A stretch of DNA of 64,000 nt from Flavobacterium sp. SM15 (lineage in GTDB: Bacteria > Bacteroidota > Bacteroidia > Flavobacteriales > Flavobacteriaceae): assembly GCF_022012335.1 (NCBI RefSeq), contig NZ_JAKLTO010000006.1, forward strand, positions 109,631-173,630, read 5' to 3'. Position numbers and translations under genes: made by a program. Positions 49,855 through 58,088 of this stretch are shown piece after piece. The notes beneath the pieces are model-generated. The model was not told the DNA's origin and ran no database searches. It saw nothing but the letters and a program-made list of their open reading frames with translations. Every line of letters starts with the position of its first letter. The first letter of the stretch is position 1.

Positions 49855-51333
49855 GTGAAAATTTTAGACCGTTACATTTTAAAATCCTTTTTGATTACGT
49901 TTACTTCGGTATTCGTAATCCTTTTTTTTATATTCATTTTACAAGGAATTTGGCTATTTATTACTGAATTGGCAGGTAAAAACCTAGATTTTTTGGTAGT
50001 AGTGAAGTTTTTACTGTTCTATTCCCCTAAAATTGTACCGCTGGTTTTACCACTTTCGATTTTACTGGCATCAATCATGACTTTTGGAAGTTTTGCGGAA
50101 AATTATGAGTTTGCTGCCATGAAATCGGCAGGAATATCCTTGAAAAGAGCCATGAAAGGTTTAACGGTATTCATTTTGGTTTTAAGTTTTGCCGCCTTCT
50201 TTTTTGCTAATAATGTTATTCCTAAAGCTGAATACAAGTTTATCAATCTTCGCAAGGAAATCCTTCAGACCAAACCAGCGATGGCTATTGCCGAAGGACA
50301 ATTCAATACAATTGGTAATTCAAACATTAAAGTGGATAAAAAATCCGGTGAAAAAGGTGAGCTTCTTAATGGGGTAACTATGCACGTAAAATCCAATCAA
50401 GGATTTGGTAATAAAACGGTTATTAAAGCTAAAAAAGGAGTTTTAAAAAGTGATGATAATTCAAATATTCTTAAACTTGATCTAATTGACGGTTACTATT
50501 ACGAAGACATTTATCCGAAAGATTATGAAGAGCGTAATCGCGTTCCTTTTGCAAAAGCTTATTTCAAAAAATATACGATCAATATCGATTTAAGTAATCT
50601 GAATAAATCTGACGAAGAAGTTGATATTGCCAATACAAACAACATGCTTAATGTGAATGAATTGGGCTTTACAATTGATTCCCTTCAGAAAAATTATAAT
50701 AAAGATGTTGTTTCATTTGCAGATAATATTACCCAAGGAGTTGAGTTCACTTTAAAAGCGAAACCAATTTCTAAAGAATCAAAGTATAAGAATGCAGAAG
50801 AAGTTCTTTCAATGTTCAGTTTCCAAGAAAAAGCACGAATTCTTGATCTTGCTAAAAATAATGTTTCAAGTACTGATTTTTCAATCGATAGTAATAAAAA
50901 CGATTTATTTGAAAAACAAAAGAATATCAATAAGCACTGGATTGCCTTGCATGATAAATTTGTGGTAGCCTTTTCATGTTTGTTAATGTTTTTTATTGGA
51001 GCACCACTAGGAGCAATTATTCGTAAAGGAGGATTAGGGCTTCCGATTGTGTTTGCGGTTTTAATCTTCATTACGTTCCATTTCATCAATACATTTGGTA
51101 AAAAAGTTGCTCAGGAGAATGGGATGCCTCCCTTTTTGGGCACCTGGCTTTCTTCGATGATTTTATCTCCATTGGCTATCTCATTAACTTATCGTGCTAC
51201 AAATGATATTGGAGTTATGGTTAATTTCGACTGGATTACGCAGCCGTTCCAAAAACTTTACAATAAAATTTTCAATAATAACGACAACAGCGAAAACACA
51301 GAACACACAGAACACAACGATAATACCAACTAA
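49855..51333 (+). CDS. LptF/LptG family permease
   Basis: A 492-residue YjgP/YjgQ family membrane protein that, with an LptB ATPase, extracts lipopolysaccharide for export. It begins with GTG at 49855; the N-terminus KILDRYILKSFLITF is the family hallmark. Three N-terminal membrane helices (about 10-35, 55-80, 98-120), a periplasmic beta-jellyroll domain (120-370), then three C-terminal helices (about 372-460). The extreme C-terminus (NNNDNSENTEHTEHNDNTN) is a low-complexity polar tail encoded by short repeats. Only one of the LptF/G pair is present here. Confidence 0.87.
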   Translation: MKILDRYILKSFLITFTSVFVILFFIFILQGIWLFITELAGKNLDFLVVVKFLLFYSPKIVPLVLPLSILLASIMTFGSFAENYEFAAMKSAGISLKRAMKGLTVFILVLSFAAFFFANNVIPKAEYKFINLRKEILQTKPAMAIAEGQFNTIGNSNIKVDKKSGEKGELLNGVTMHVKSNQGFGNKTVIKAKKGVLKSDDNSNILKLDLIDGYYYEDIYPKDYEERNRVPFAKAYFKKYTINIDLSNLNKSDEEVDIANTNNMLNVNELGFTIDSLQKNYNKDVVSFADNITQGVEFTLKAKPISKESKYKNAEEVLSMFSFQEKARILDLAKNNVSSTDFSIDSNKNDLFEKQKNINKHWIALHDKFVVAFSCLLMFFIGAPLGAIIRKGGLGLPIVFAVLIFITFHFINTFGKKVAQENGMPPFLGTWLSSMILSPLAISLTYRATNDIGVMVNFDWITQPFQKLYNKIFNNNDNSENTEHTEHNDNTN

Positions 51334-51334
51334 A

Positions 51335-52471
51335 ATGCTAACTACACAACAAATAAAACTCAACACAATAGAAGAAGCCATTGAAGATATTCGTCAAGGG
51401 AAAATAATTATTGTGGTTGATGATGAAGACCGTGAAAATGAAGGTGATTTTCTGGCAGCTGCCGACAAGGTGACTCCTGAGATGATTAATTTCATGGCAA
51501 CCCATGGTAAAGGTTTGATCTGTACTCCATTAACAGAGAGCAGATGCAAAGAACTTGAATTAAAGGCTATGGTTACTAATAACACCGATCACATGGAAAC
51601 GGCCTTTACAGTTTCTGTGGATTTAAAAGGACACGGTGTTACAACAGGAATTTCTGCATCAGACAGAGCTAAAACTGTTCAAGCTTTAATAGATCCGAAC
51701 ACAAAACCATTCGATTTGGCACGTCCTGGGCATATATTTCCGCTTATTGCTAAACAAGGAGGTGTTTTAAGAAGAACAGGTCATACCGAAGCAGCGATTG
51801 ATTTTGCACGTTTAGCCGGTTTTCGTCCTGCGGGAGTGATTTGTGAAATCATGAACGAAGACGGTACAATGGCGCGTTTACCGGAATTGTATGAAGTAGC
51901 TAAAAAATTCGATTTGAAATTAGTTTCGATTGAAGATTTAGTAGCTTATAGAATGCAGCACGACAGCTTAATTGTAAAAAAAGAAGATTTTGATATCGAA
52001 ACACGCTTTGGAACTTTCAGATTACGCGCTTACGAGCAAACCACCAACAAGCAAATCCATATCGCTTTAACCAAAGGAACTTGGAATTTAGGAGATTCGG
52101 TCTTAACAAGAATCAATTCGTCTCAGGTAAATAATGATTTATTGGGAACCTTAACCAACAATGCAGACAAACAGTTGGATGATATGTTTAAGGTAATCAA
52201 TGAACAGGGTAGAGGAGCGGTTATTTTTATCAATCAGGATATGCAGTCGGTAAATCTGTTAAATAGGATTTCCGAGCTTAAATCATTGCAGGCTGAAGGA
52301 ATTATGAAAGCACCAAAAATTGTAATTGACAGCAAAGATTTTGGAATTGGCGCACAGATTTTACATGATATAGATATTTCTAAAATCCGATTAGTTACCA
52401 ATACAGACCAAGGAAAACGAGTAGGAATGATTGGATATGGTTTGGAAATAGTTGAATACGTAAATTATTAG
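51335..52471 (+). CDS. ribB: DHBP synthase with degenerate GTP cyclohydrolase II domain (RibBA-like)
   Basis: A 378-residue protein starting at the ATG at 51335, one base after the LptF/G stop; an ORF reading upstream to 51194 lies in that gene. Residues 1-207 are an intact DHBP synthase ([58 protein letters not shown]) that makes the four-carbon unit of riboflavin. Residues 213-378 align with GTP cyclohydrolase II ([10 protein letters not shown] ... HIALTKGTW ... VTNTDQGKR), but the zinc-binding cysteine cluster is replaced by [19 protein letters not shown] and the catalytic RNIGL position reads QSVNL. The second half therefore probably lacks cyclohydrolase activity, and another RibA should exist elsewhere. 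Confidence 0.88.
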   Translation: MLTTQQIKLNTIEEAIEDIRQGKIIIVVDDEDRENEGDFLAAADKVTPEMINFMATHGKGLICTPLTESRCKELELKAMVTNNTDHMETAFTVSVDLKGHGVTTGISASDRAKTVQALIDPNTKPFDLARPGHIFPLIAKQGGVLRRTGHTEAAIDFARLAGFRPAGVICEIMNEDGTMARLPELYEVAKKFDLKLVSIEDLVAYRMQHDSLIVKKEDFDIETRFGTFRLRAYEQTTNKQIHIALTKGTWNLGDSVLTRINSSQVNNDLLGTLTNNADKQLDDMFKVINEQGRGAVIFINQDMQSVNLLNRISELKSLQAEGIMKAPKIVIDSKDFGIGAQILHDIDISKIRLVTNTDQGKRVGMIGYGLEIVEYVNY

Positions 52472-52556
52472 AAAAATATTTTTTCGGCTAATTCAAACGA
52501 AATGAAACAGTTAAAAACAGATTAAAAAATATTTCTGTTTTTTGTAAAAAAAAGGT

Positions 52557-52586
52557 TTGCAGATATAAAAAAGCTTTCTATATTTG
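52557..52586 (+). promoter_or_regulatory. tRNA-Ser promoter TTG-N19-TATATTTG
   Basis: TTG (52557-52559), exactly 19 bases, TATATTTG (52579-52586), then CACTCGC. Fifteen bases from the -7 box onward are identical to the tRNA-His promoter. Confidence 0.88.
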
Positions 52587-52619
52587 CACTCGCAATACGG
52601 AAGTAATGCGATATTTACT

Positions 52620-52704
52620 GGAGAAATGGCAGAGTGGTCGATTGCGGCAGTCTTGAAAACTGTTGACTGTAACAGGTCCGGGGGTTCGAATCCCTCTTTC
52701 TCCG
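52620..52704 (+). tRNA. tRNA-Ser (anticodon TGA)
   Basis: An 85-base class II tRNA with acceptor GGAGAAA/TTTCTCC fully paired, discriminator G73, anticodon loop TCTTGAAAA (TGA), long variable arm and T-arm GGGGG-TTCGAAT-CCCTC. Reads the UCA and UCG codons. CCA is not encoded. Confidence 0.95.
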
Positions 52705-52710
52705 CGAAAT

Positions 52711-52743
52711 GAAAACCGATTAGGAAACTAGTCGGTTTTTTTT
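52711..52743 (+). terminator. Terminator after tRNA-Ser
   Basis: AAAACCGATTAG-GAAA-CTAGTCGGTTTT, 12 pairs with one wobble, then T-run. Same GAAA loop as the tRNA-His terminator. Confidence 0.92.
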
Positions 52744-52797
52744 ATTTTACCTCAATCTACAGGCTTATTATCCAAGATAACCTAAGAATATCTTTAT

Positions 52798-52826
52798 GAT
52801 GTAAAAAAATATTGTATTTTTACATC
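52798..52826. promoter_or_regulatory. Perfect 10-bp dyad upstream of pyrR
   Basis: GATGTAAAAA (52798-52807) and TTTTTACATC (52817-52826) are perfect inverted repeats with nine bases between, ending 20 bases before the pyrR ATG. It overlaps a near -7 box (TATTTTTA). It may be a regulatory dyad for the pyrimidine genes or an mRNA hairpin. Confidence 0.5.
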
Positions 52827-52845
52827 CCAAACACAACACTTCATT

Positions 52846-53397
52846 ATGAGTCAAAAAATATTGCTCACTTCAAAGGAAGTCAATATCATTCTGCATCGTT
52901 TGGCCTGTCAGTTAATCGAAAAACACCTCGATTTTTCAAATACTATTCTTATCGGAATCCAGCCACGCGGTAAATATCTTGCTGAAAGAATCAAACAAAT
53001 TTTGGAGCAGGAATACAATATTAAAAATATTCCGCTTGGTTTTTTAGACATTACTTTTTTTCGAGATGATTTTCGCAAAAATGAAAAACCGCTTGAGGCT
53101 AATAAAACCCAAATCGATTTTCTGGTAGAAGACAAAAAAGTGGTTTTTATAGACGATGTTTTGTACACCGGAAGAAGTATTCGTGCCGCTTTAACTGCCA
53201 TTCAATCTTTTGGAAGACCTTCAGGAATTGAACTTCTCACTTTGATCGACAGACGTTTTAGCCGTGATTTACCTATTCAGCCGGATTACAGAGGAAGACA
53301 GGTAGATGCCATCAACAACGAGAAAGTAATTGTAAACTGGAAAGAAAACGACGGTGAAGACCAAGTGCTTCTGGTAGCAAAAACAACAAACAACTAA
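52846..53397 (+). CDS. pyrR: PyrR-like phosphoribosyltransferase / pyrimidine regulator
   Basis: A 183-residue type I phosphoribosyltransferase with the PRPP loop VVFIDDVLYTGRSIRAALTA (about residues 99-118) and IQPRGKYLAERI. The closing VDAINNEKVIVNWKENDGED matches PyrR, which senses UMP/PRPP and regulates pyrimidine genes while retaining weak uracil phosphoribosyltransferase activity. Regulation by RNA binding is known in Bacillus; the mode in Bacteroidota is not established. The next gene, 20 bases later, is pyrB. Confidence 0.9.
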   Translation: MSQKILLTSKEVNIILHRLACQLIEKHLDFSNTILIGIQPRGKYLAERIKQILEQEYNIKNIPLGFLDITFFRDDFRKNEKPLEANKTQIDFLVEDKKVVFIDDVLYTGRSIRAALTAIQSFGRPSGIELLTLIDRRFSRDLPIQPDYRGRQVDAINNEKVIVNWKENDGEDQVLLVAKTTNN

Positions 53398-53417
53398 GAA
53401 TACAACAACACAACAAC

Positions 53418-54344
53418 ATGAAAGAGCTAAGTGTTAATCATTTACTTGGAATAAAATACATTAACAAAAACGATATCGATTTGATTTTCGAGACTGCCGA
53501 TCAGTTCAAGGAAGTAATCAATCGACCAATCAAAAAAGTACCGTCTTTACAGCACATCACTATTGCAAACATTTTTTTTGAAGACAGTACAAGAACCAAA
53601 TTATCTTTCGAATTAGCCCAAAAAAGGCTTTCTGCCGATGTGATGAGTTTCTCTGCAGCACAATCATCGGTTAAAAAAGGGGAAACGCTTATCGATACGG
53701 TAAATAATATCCTTTCTATGAAAGTGGATATGGTGGTAATGCGTCATAAAAATCCCGGAGCGGCTTATTTTCTTTCACAAAATGTAAAAGCAAGTATTGT
53801 AAACGCAGGTGATGGAGCACACGAACATCCAACACAAGCTTTATTAGATAGTTATTCAATCAGAGAGCGATTAGGTGATGTAGGAGGGAAGAAAGTTGTA
53901 ATCGTTGGAGATATTCTTCACTCGCGAGTAGCCTTGTCAAACATTTTTGCTTTGCAGATGCAGGGAGCCGAAGTAATGGTTTGCGGACCAAAAACGCTAA
54001 TCCCGAGATACATTGAATCGCTTGGTGTGAAATATGAGCCAAATCTTCGTAAAGCTTTAGAATGGTGTGATGTTGCCAATATGCTTCGTGTGCAGAACGA
54101 GCGCTTGGATGTGAATTACTTCCCGTCAACCCGAGAATATTCGCAGCAATACGGTGTGGATAAAGCTTTGTTAGATTCACTTGATAAAGAAATCGTTATC
54201 ATGCACCCGGGACCAATCAACAGAGGTGTGGAAATCACTTCGGATGTTGCAGATTCCCAGCAGTCTGTAATTTTAAATCAGGTGGAGAATGGAGTAGCGG
54301 TTCGTATGGCGGTAATTTATTTGCTGGCTCAGAAGATTAAATAG
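53418..54344 (+). CDS. pyrB: Aspartate carbamoyltransferase catalytic subunit
   Basis: A 308-residue enzyme of pyrimidine synthesis joining carbamoyl phosphate to aspartate. Carbamoyl-phosphate motif FFEDSTRTKLSFE (Ser57-Thr-Arg-Thr60), then VVMRHKNPGA, GDGAHEHPTQALLDSYSIRE, IVGDILHSRVALSN and the C-terminal MHPGPINRGVEI. No regulatory-chain gene (pyrI) is adjacent, so it is likely the unregulated trimeric form, controlled through pyrR. Confidence 0.95.
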   Translation: MKELSVNHLLGIKYINKNDIDLIFETADQFKEVINRPIKKVPSLQHITIANIFFEDSTRTKLSFELAQKRLSADVMSFSAAQSSVKKGETLIDTVNNILSMKVDMVVMRHKNPGAAYFLSQNVKASIVNAGDGAHEHPTQALLDSYSIRERLGDVGGKKVVIVGDILHSRVALSNIFALQMQGAEVMVCGPKTLIPRYIESLGVKYEPNLRKALEWCDVANMLRVQNERLDVNYFPSTREYSQQYGVDKALLDSLDKEIVIMHPGPINRGVEITSDVADSQQSVILNQVENGVAVRMAVIYLLAQKIK

Positions 54345-54384
54345 TTTACAGTTTTTTCAAATTATATTCAGTAGAGTTAACAGT

Positions 54385-55305
54385 ATGACGAGATTTTCAA
54401 TTTTAACGGTTTTAATTATCCTGATGTTTTCCTGTAAGAATACAAGTAAAGAGACTCTTTCAGAATTGCATACTTCAAATAAAACCGAAATAATAAAAAA
54501 TGAAGATTTCGAACTGATTAAAGTTGCAAATCAAAAAGGAATACTTGTTTTGTTTCCGGGTTATGGACATGTTTCGGAAGATTCTAAAACCGAATTCAAC
54601 ATTATTGATTTAGCAAAGAACAATGGCTTTTCCGTGCTTTATATGAGTTTCAATCAGCATGTTTTTTTAAGAGACGATGAAAAAGCATCATTAACAAAAG
54701 AGATGCTTGCCATTTTTGAAACCAATAAGCTTCCTTTTGAAAACATTTATATCGGAGGTTTTTCCAGTGGTGGAAATGTGAGCCTTTTATTGTCTGATTA
54801 TCTTATTAAAACCAAAAGCAAAATCCAGCCTAAAGGAGTTTTCATTGGTGATTCACCTGTGGATTTATTGAAAATCTATCAGAATTGCGAAAAAAATATA
54901 GTCAAAAATTTTAATGAACAAACGGTTGAAGAATCCAAATGGATCGTTGGTGATTTTGACGCTAAATTGGGTAGTCCAAAAAAAGGGATTGAAAAATATG
55001 AGCAGTTTTCTCCTTATATACAACAAACGGGAAATATTGAAAACGTATCTGCTTTAAAAAACACAAAAGTCAGACTTTATACAGAACCGGATGTTGCTTG
55101 GTGGAAAAAAGACAGCGATCAGAGTTACGAAGAAATGAATGCTTATTCCATTGAAAAACTTTCACAGGAGCTTAAAAAACAAGGCTTTTCAAATGTTGAA
55201 TTAATTCAGACTAAAAACAAAGGCTATCGTGCAAATGGCGATCGTCATCCGCACTCTTGGTCAATTATTGATAAGGAAAACTTAATTCAGTGGATGTTGC
55301 AGTAA
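54385..55305 (+). CDS. Lipoprotein alpha/beta hydrolase
   Basis: A 306-residue exported lipoprotein (signal ends LMFSC, Cys17) with an alpha/beta-hydrolase-like core: KGILVLFPGYGHVSED, NNGFSVLYMSF, and a nucleophile elbow GGFSSGGNVSLLLSD. Near the C-terminus DRHPHSWSIIDKENLIQWM supplies a plausible catalytic His. No close family name recognised; esterase or peptidase activity on envelope or extracellular substrates is possible. It stands alone after pyrB. Confidence 0.75.
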   Translation: MTRFSILTVLIILMFSCKNTSKETLSELHTSNKTEIIKNEDFELIKVANQKGILVLFPGYGHVSEDSKTEFNIIDLAKNNGFSVLYMSFNQHVFLRDDEKASLTKEMLAIFETNKLPFENIYIGGFSSGGNVSLLLSDYLIKTKSKIQPKGVFIGDSPVDLLKIYQNCEKNIVKNFNEQTVEESKWIVGDFDAKLGSPKKGIEKYEQFSPYIQQTGNIENVSALKNTKVRLYTEPDVAWWKKDSDQSYEEMNAYSIEKLSQELKKQGFSNVELIQTKNKGYRANGDRHPHSWSIIDKENLIQWMLQ

Positions 55306-55368
55306 AATAGGTTTGTAAAAACTGAAAATGATCTGTAACTTAGCAATTCAGCCACATCAACTAAACTC

Positions 55369-55701
55369 ATGAAAGTAGAACAAAAAGCGCATACCACAAT
55401 ACTTAAAGACACTGAAGGTAATATTTCAGAATTCCTGCAAAAGGTTACCAATCAGTATAATGAGTTCAAAGAACACAACCTCGTTTTGGACATTACTCAG
55501 GATAAATCAGTAGATATTAAAGGAATCAAATCCTTTTCGGATTTATCTAAAAAACATAAAAAAGCCAAAAAATCATTCGTGATTGTTGCTGAAAATATTG
55601 ATTTTAATGATGTCCCTGCTTCAATGTTAGTGGTTCCAACGCTTTTGGAAGCACATGATATGATCGAAATGGAAGAAATCGAACGCGATTTAGGATTCTA
55701 A
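55369..55701 (+). CDS. STAS-like small protein linked to ribonuclease Z
   Basis: A 110-residue soluble protein: KVEQKAHTTILKDTEGNISE, HNLVLDITQDKSVDIKGIKS, KSFVIVAENIDFNDVPASML and LVVPTLLEAHDMIEMEEIER. The alternating beta-alpha pattern and the LVLDIT strand with SFVIVAE resemble STAS/anti-sigma-antagonist folds. It ends nine bases before the ribonuclease Z start, and homologues are often mislabelled ribonuclease Z because of that link. It has no metal-binding HxHxDH motif, so it cannot be the nuclease. Possible partner or regulator of RNase Z. Confidence 0.75.
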   Translation: MKVEQKAHTTILKDTEGNISEFLQKVTNQYNEFKEHNLVLDITQDKSVDIKGIKSFSDLSKKHKKAKKSFVIVAENIDFNDVPASMLVVPTLLEAHDMIEMEEIERDLGF

Positions 55702-55710
55702 ATTAGCAAA

Positions 55711-56616
55711 ATGAAACTCACCATACTTGGCTGTTATGCCGCAACTCCCAGAACGATAACCAATCCGACTTCACAGGTTTTGGAAATCAAGAACCGTATG
55801 TTTTTGATTGATTGCGGGGAAGGAACACAGGTACAGCTTCGTAAGAACAAAATCAAGTTTTCCAGAATAGAACATATCTTTATCTCACATCTTCATGGAG
55901 ATCATTTTTATGGTTTGGTAGGACTGATTTCAACCTTCATGCTCTTGAACCGTCAAACCGATTTACACGTTTACGGACCTAAAGGAGTAAAAGAGATAAT
56001 CCTTCTACAATTAAGATTATCAAACTCTTACACGGGATACAATCTTTATTTTCATGAATTGGAAAGTAAAGAAAGCGAAGTTGTTTTTGAAGACGAAAAA
56101 GTACTGGTAAAATCGATTCCGTTAAAGCATCGTGTTTATACTAACGGTTACCTCTTCATTGAAAAAAACAAAGAGAGAAAGCTGAACATAGATGCAATTT
56201 TGAACCACGATATTGATGTGGTTTATTACCAAAAGATAAAATACGGTGGCGATATTACTTTAGAAGACGGAAGAGTCATTCCAAATGAAAAGCTCACTTT
56301 TGATCCGGAACCAGCCAAAAGTTATGCCTTTTGTTCTGATACGGTTTACGATGAAAGTATTGTTCCACTAATTGAAAACAGTACGGTTTTGTATCACGAA
56401 AGTACTTTTTTGGATTCCGAAGAACATCTTGCGGAAAAAACCATGCATTCTACTGCCAAACAAGCGGCGCATATTGCAAAAAAAGCGAATGTTGAACATT
56501 TGGTTCTAGGGCATTATTCCACCCGATATGAAAAAATAGAATGGTTTAAAGAAGAAGCGAAAACAGTTTTTCCCAACATTCTTCTTGCAGATGATGGTCG
56601 TGAATTTGAATTTTAA
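55711..56616 (+). CDS. rnz: Ribonuclease Z
   Basis: A 301-residue metallo-beta-lactamase-fold endonuclease that trims 3' trailers of tRNA precursors. The zinc motif is IFISHLHGDHFYGLVG (HxHxDH), preceded by LIDCGEGTQVQL. Conserved C-terminal features are CSDTVYDE (Asp), YHESTFLDSEEHLAEKTMHST (His) and LVLGHYSTRY (His). Since neither of the two tRNAs here encodes CCA, RNase Z is the natural 3'-end maker for them. Starts nine bases after the STAS-like gene. Confidence 0.95.
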   Translation: MKLTILGCYAATPRTITNPTSQVLEIKNRMFLIDCGEGTQVQLRKNKIKFSRIEHIFISHLHGDHFYGLVGLISTFMLLNRQTDLHVYGPKGVKEIILLQLRLSNSYTGYNLYFHELESKESEVVFEDEKVLVKSIPLKHRVYTNGYLFIEKNKERKLNIDAILNHDIDVVYYQKIKYGGDITLEDGRVIPNEKLTFDPEPAKSYAFCSDTVYDESIVPLIENSTVLYHESTFLDSEEHLAEKTMHSTAKQAAHIAKKANVEHLVLGHYSTRYEKIEWFKEEAKTVFPNILLADDGREFEF

Positions 56617-56663
56617 AATAAAACGCTGTAACTTAATTAGTCAGTAAATCAACAAGTTATAAA

Positions 56664-57308
56664 ATGAGTGATTTAAGTAATTATAGAAGATCTTATGAGA
56701 AGAGTGAACTCCTGGAAACCAATATTCCGGAAGATCCAATCAATTTATTTCACCGTTGGTTTTATGAAACAGAAGAATTTGGTGGAGAGGGAGAAGTGAA
56801 TGCGATGACCGTTTCGACAATCGGTTTGGATGGTTTTCCGAAATCACGTGTGGTGTTGCTTAAAAAATTTAATGAAGAAGGGTTTATTTTTTATACGAAT
56901 TATGATTCTGAAAAAGGGAAAGCTTTAGAACAAAACCCAAATGTATGCTTGTCTTTTTTCTGGCATTCAATGGAGCGTCAGGTAATTATAAAAGGAATTG
57001 TAGAGAAAACCTCGGAACAAATTTCGGACAATTATTTTGATAGCCGACCTGATGGAAGTAAACTGGGTGCTATAGTTTCTCCACAAAGTGAGGTGATCCC
57101 TTCCCGAGATTATTTAGAAGACAATCTTAAATCATTGGAAAAAGAGTATTCTAATAAGCCAATTTTACGCCCGAAACATTGGGGAGGATATTTAGTTAAA
57201 CCTGTTTCTGTAGAGTTTTGGCAAGGACGTGCAAATCGTTTGCATGATCGAATTAGGTATACACTAAAAGACAATTTTGAATGGAAAATTGAAAGGCTAT
57301 CTCCTTAA
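56664..57308 (+). CDS. pdxH: Pyridoxamine 5'-phosphate oxidase
   Basis: A 214-residue FMN enzyme oxidising PNP/PMP to PLP. Visible: NYRRSYEKSELLETNIPEDP, the FMN-binding PKSRVVLLKKF and FIFYTNYDSEKG, CLSFFWHSMERQVIIKG, SKLGAIVSPQSEVI, and the C-terminal GYLVKPVSVEFWQGRANRLHDR, all the family blocks. Normal length. Stands as its own unit after rnz. Confidence 0.95.
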   Translation: MSDLSNYRRSYEKSELLETNIPEDPINLFHRWFYETEEFGGEGEVNAMTVSTIGLDGFPKSRVVLLKKFNEEGFIFYTNYDSEKGKALEQNPNVCLSFFWHSMERQVIIKGIVEKTSEQISDNYFDSRPDGSKLGAIVSPQSEVIPSRDYLEDNLKSLEKEYSNKPILRPKHWGGYLVKPVSVEFWQGRANRLHDRIRYTLKDNFEWKIERLSP

Positions 57309-57362
57309 AATTCAATAAATTAGGTTTAAATGTTAAAGTTTTGTGCGTTTTGTCGATTTTTT

Positions 57363-57392
57363 TTGCAGATTATCGATTTTGATGTACATTTG
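57363..57392 (+). promoter_or_regulatory. CAP-domain gene promoter TTG-N19-TACATTTG
   Basis: TTG (57363-57365), exactly 19 bases, TACATTTG (57385-57392). Leader about 65 bases to the ATG at 57463. Confidence 0.85.
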
Positions 57393-57462
57393 TCTCGAAA
57401 TCAATGAGTTATAATATTCAGCTGGTTTCGAAGCAAAGCATTAACATTTAATTTTTTAATTT

Positions 57463-57972
57463 ATGAAGGTATCAATTTTTCGCCCCCTATCGATCATTGT
57501 CCTACTTATCACTTTTGCTTCATGTTCAAATGACGCTTCTTCAGATGAGCAACCGAACAATTCAGCTGCAACTTATGAGCTGAAAAATGATTACACCTAT
57601 TCGCAAATAGAAACTGAAGTTTTGGATTTGGTGAATCAGTACAGAACCAGTAAAGGTTTAAACACACTTGAAACTATTAATCATATTTCGAATGTATCGC
57701 AAGGTCACGATGTCTATATGATTTCTATCAATACGTTAACACACGCCCTTTTTGCCCAAAGAGAGGAAAATTTAAAAGCTACTTTAGGAGCTACTGCAGT
57801 AGGAGAGAATATTGCTTACAACTATTCATCTGCACAATCTGTTGTAAATGCCTGGATTAACAGTCCTGCTCACAGAGCTAATTTAGAAGGTAATTATACC
57901 AACTTCGGAGTTTCGGTAAGAGCTAATGCAGAAGGAAAGTTGTATTATACCAACATGTTTATCAAAAAATAA
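57463..57972 (+). CDS. CAP (SCP/PR1) domain lipoprotein
   Basis: A 169-residue lipoprotein (signal ending FASC, Cys21) with a CAP superfamily domain: IETEVLDLVNQYRTSKGLNT, HDVYMISINTLTHALF (the domain His), GENIAYNYSSAQSVVNAWIN, SPAHRANLEGNYTNFGVSV and YYTNMFIK. In bacteria these proteins are widespread and mostly uncharacterised; some bind lipids or act as adhesins or peptidases. The gene has one of the best promoters in the window. Confidence 0.9.
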   Translation: MKVSIFRPLSIIVLLITFASCSNDASSDEQPNNSAATYELKNDYTYSQIETEVLDLVNQYRTSKGLNTLETINHISNVSQGHDVYMISINTLTHALFAQREENLKATLGATAVGENIAYNYSSAQSVVNAWINSPAHRANLEGNYTNFGVSVRANAEGKLYYTNMFIKK

Positions 57973-58020
57973 TCTTAGTAAAATATGTGTTTAGTTTCTG
58001 GGTTTTAAATAATCCTAAAA

Positions 58021-58056
58021 TGAAAAAGCATTCACCGTGGTGAATGCTTTTTTTAT
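58021..58056. terminator. Bidirectional terminator, CAP gene / OmpA-like gene
   Basis: AAAAAGCATTCACC-GT-GGTGAATGCTTTTT, a near-perfect palindrome with T-run, between convergent genes. Confidence 0.95.
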
Positions 58057-58088
58057 TAAACGAATTGTAAAACAATGAAGAAACAAAG

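Noticed and set aside
51194..51334. N-terminal extension of the RibBA frame
   Set aside because: It runs inside the LptF/G-like gene in another frame; the ATG at 51335 matches the family.
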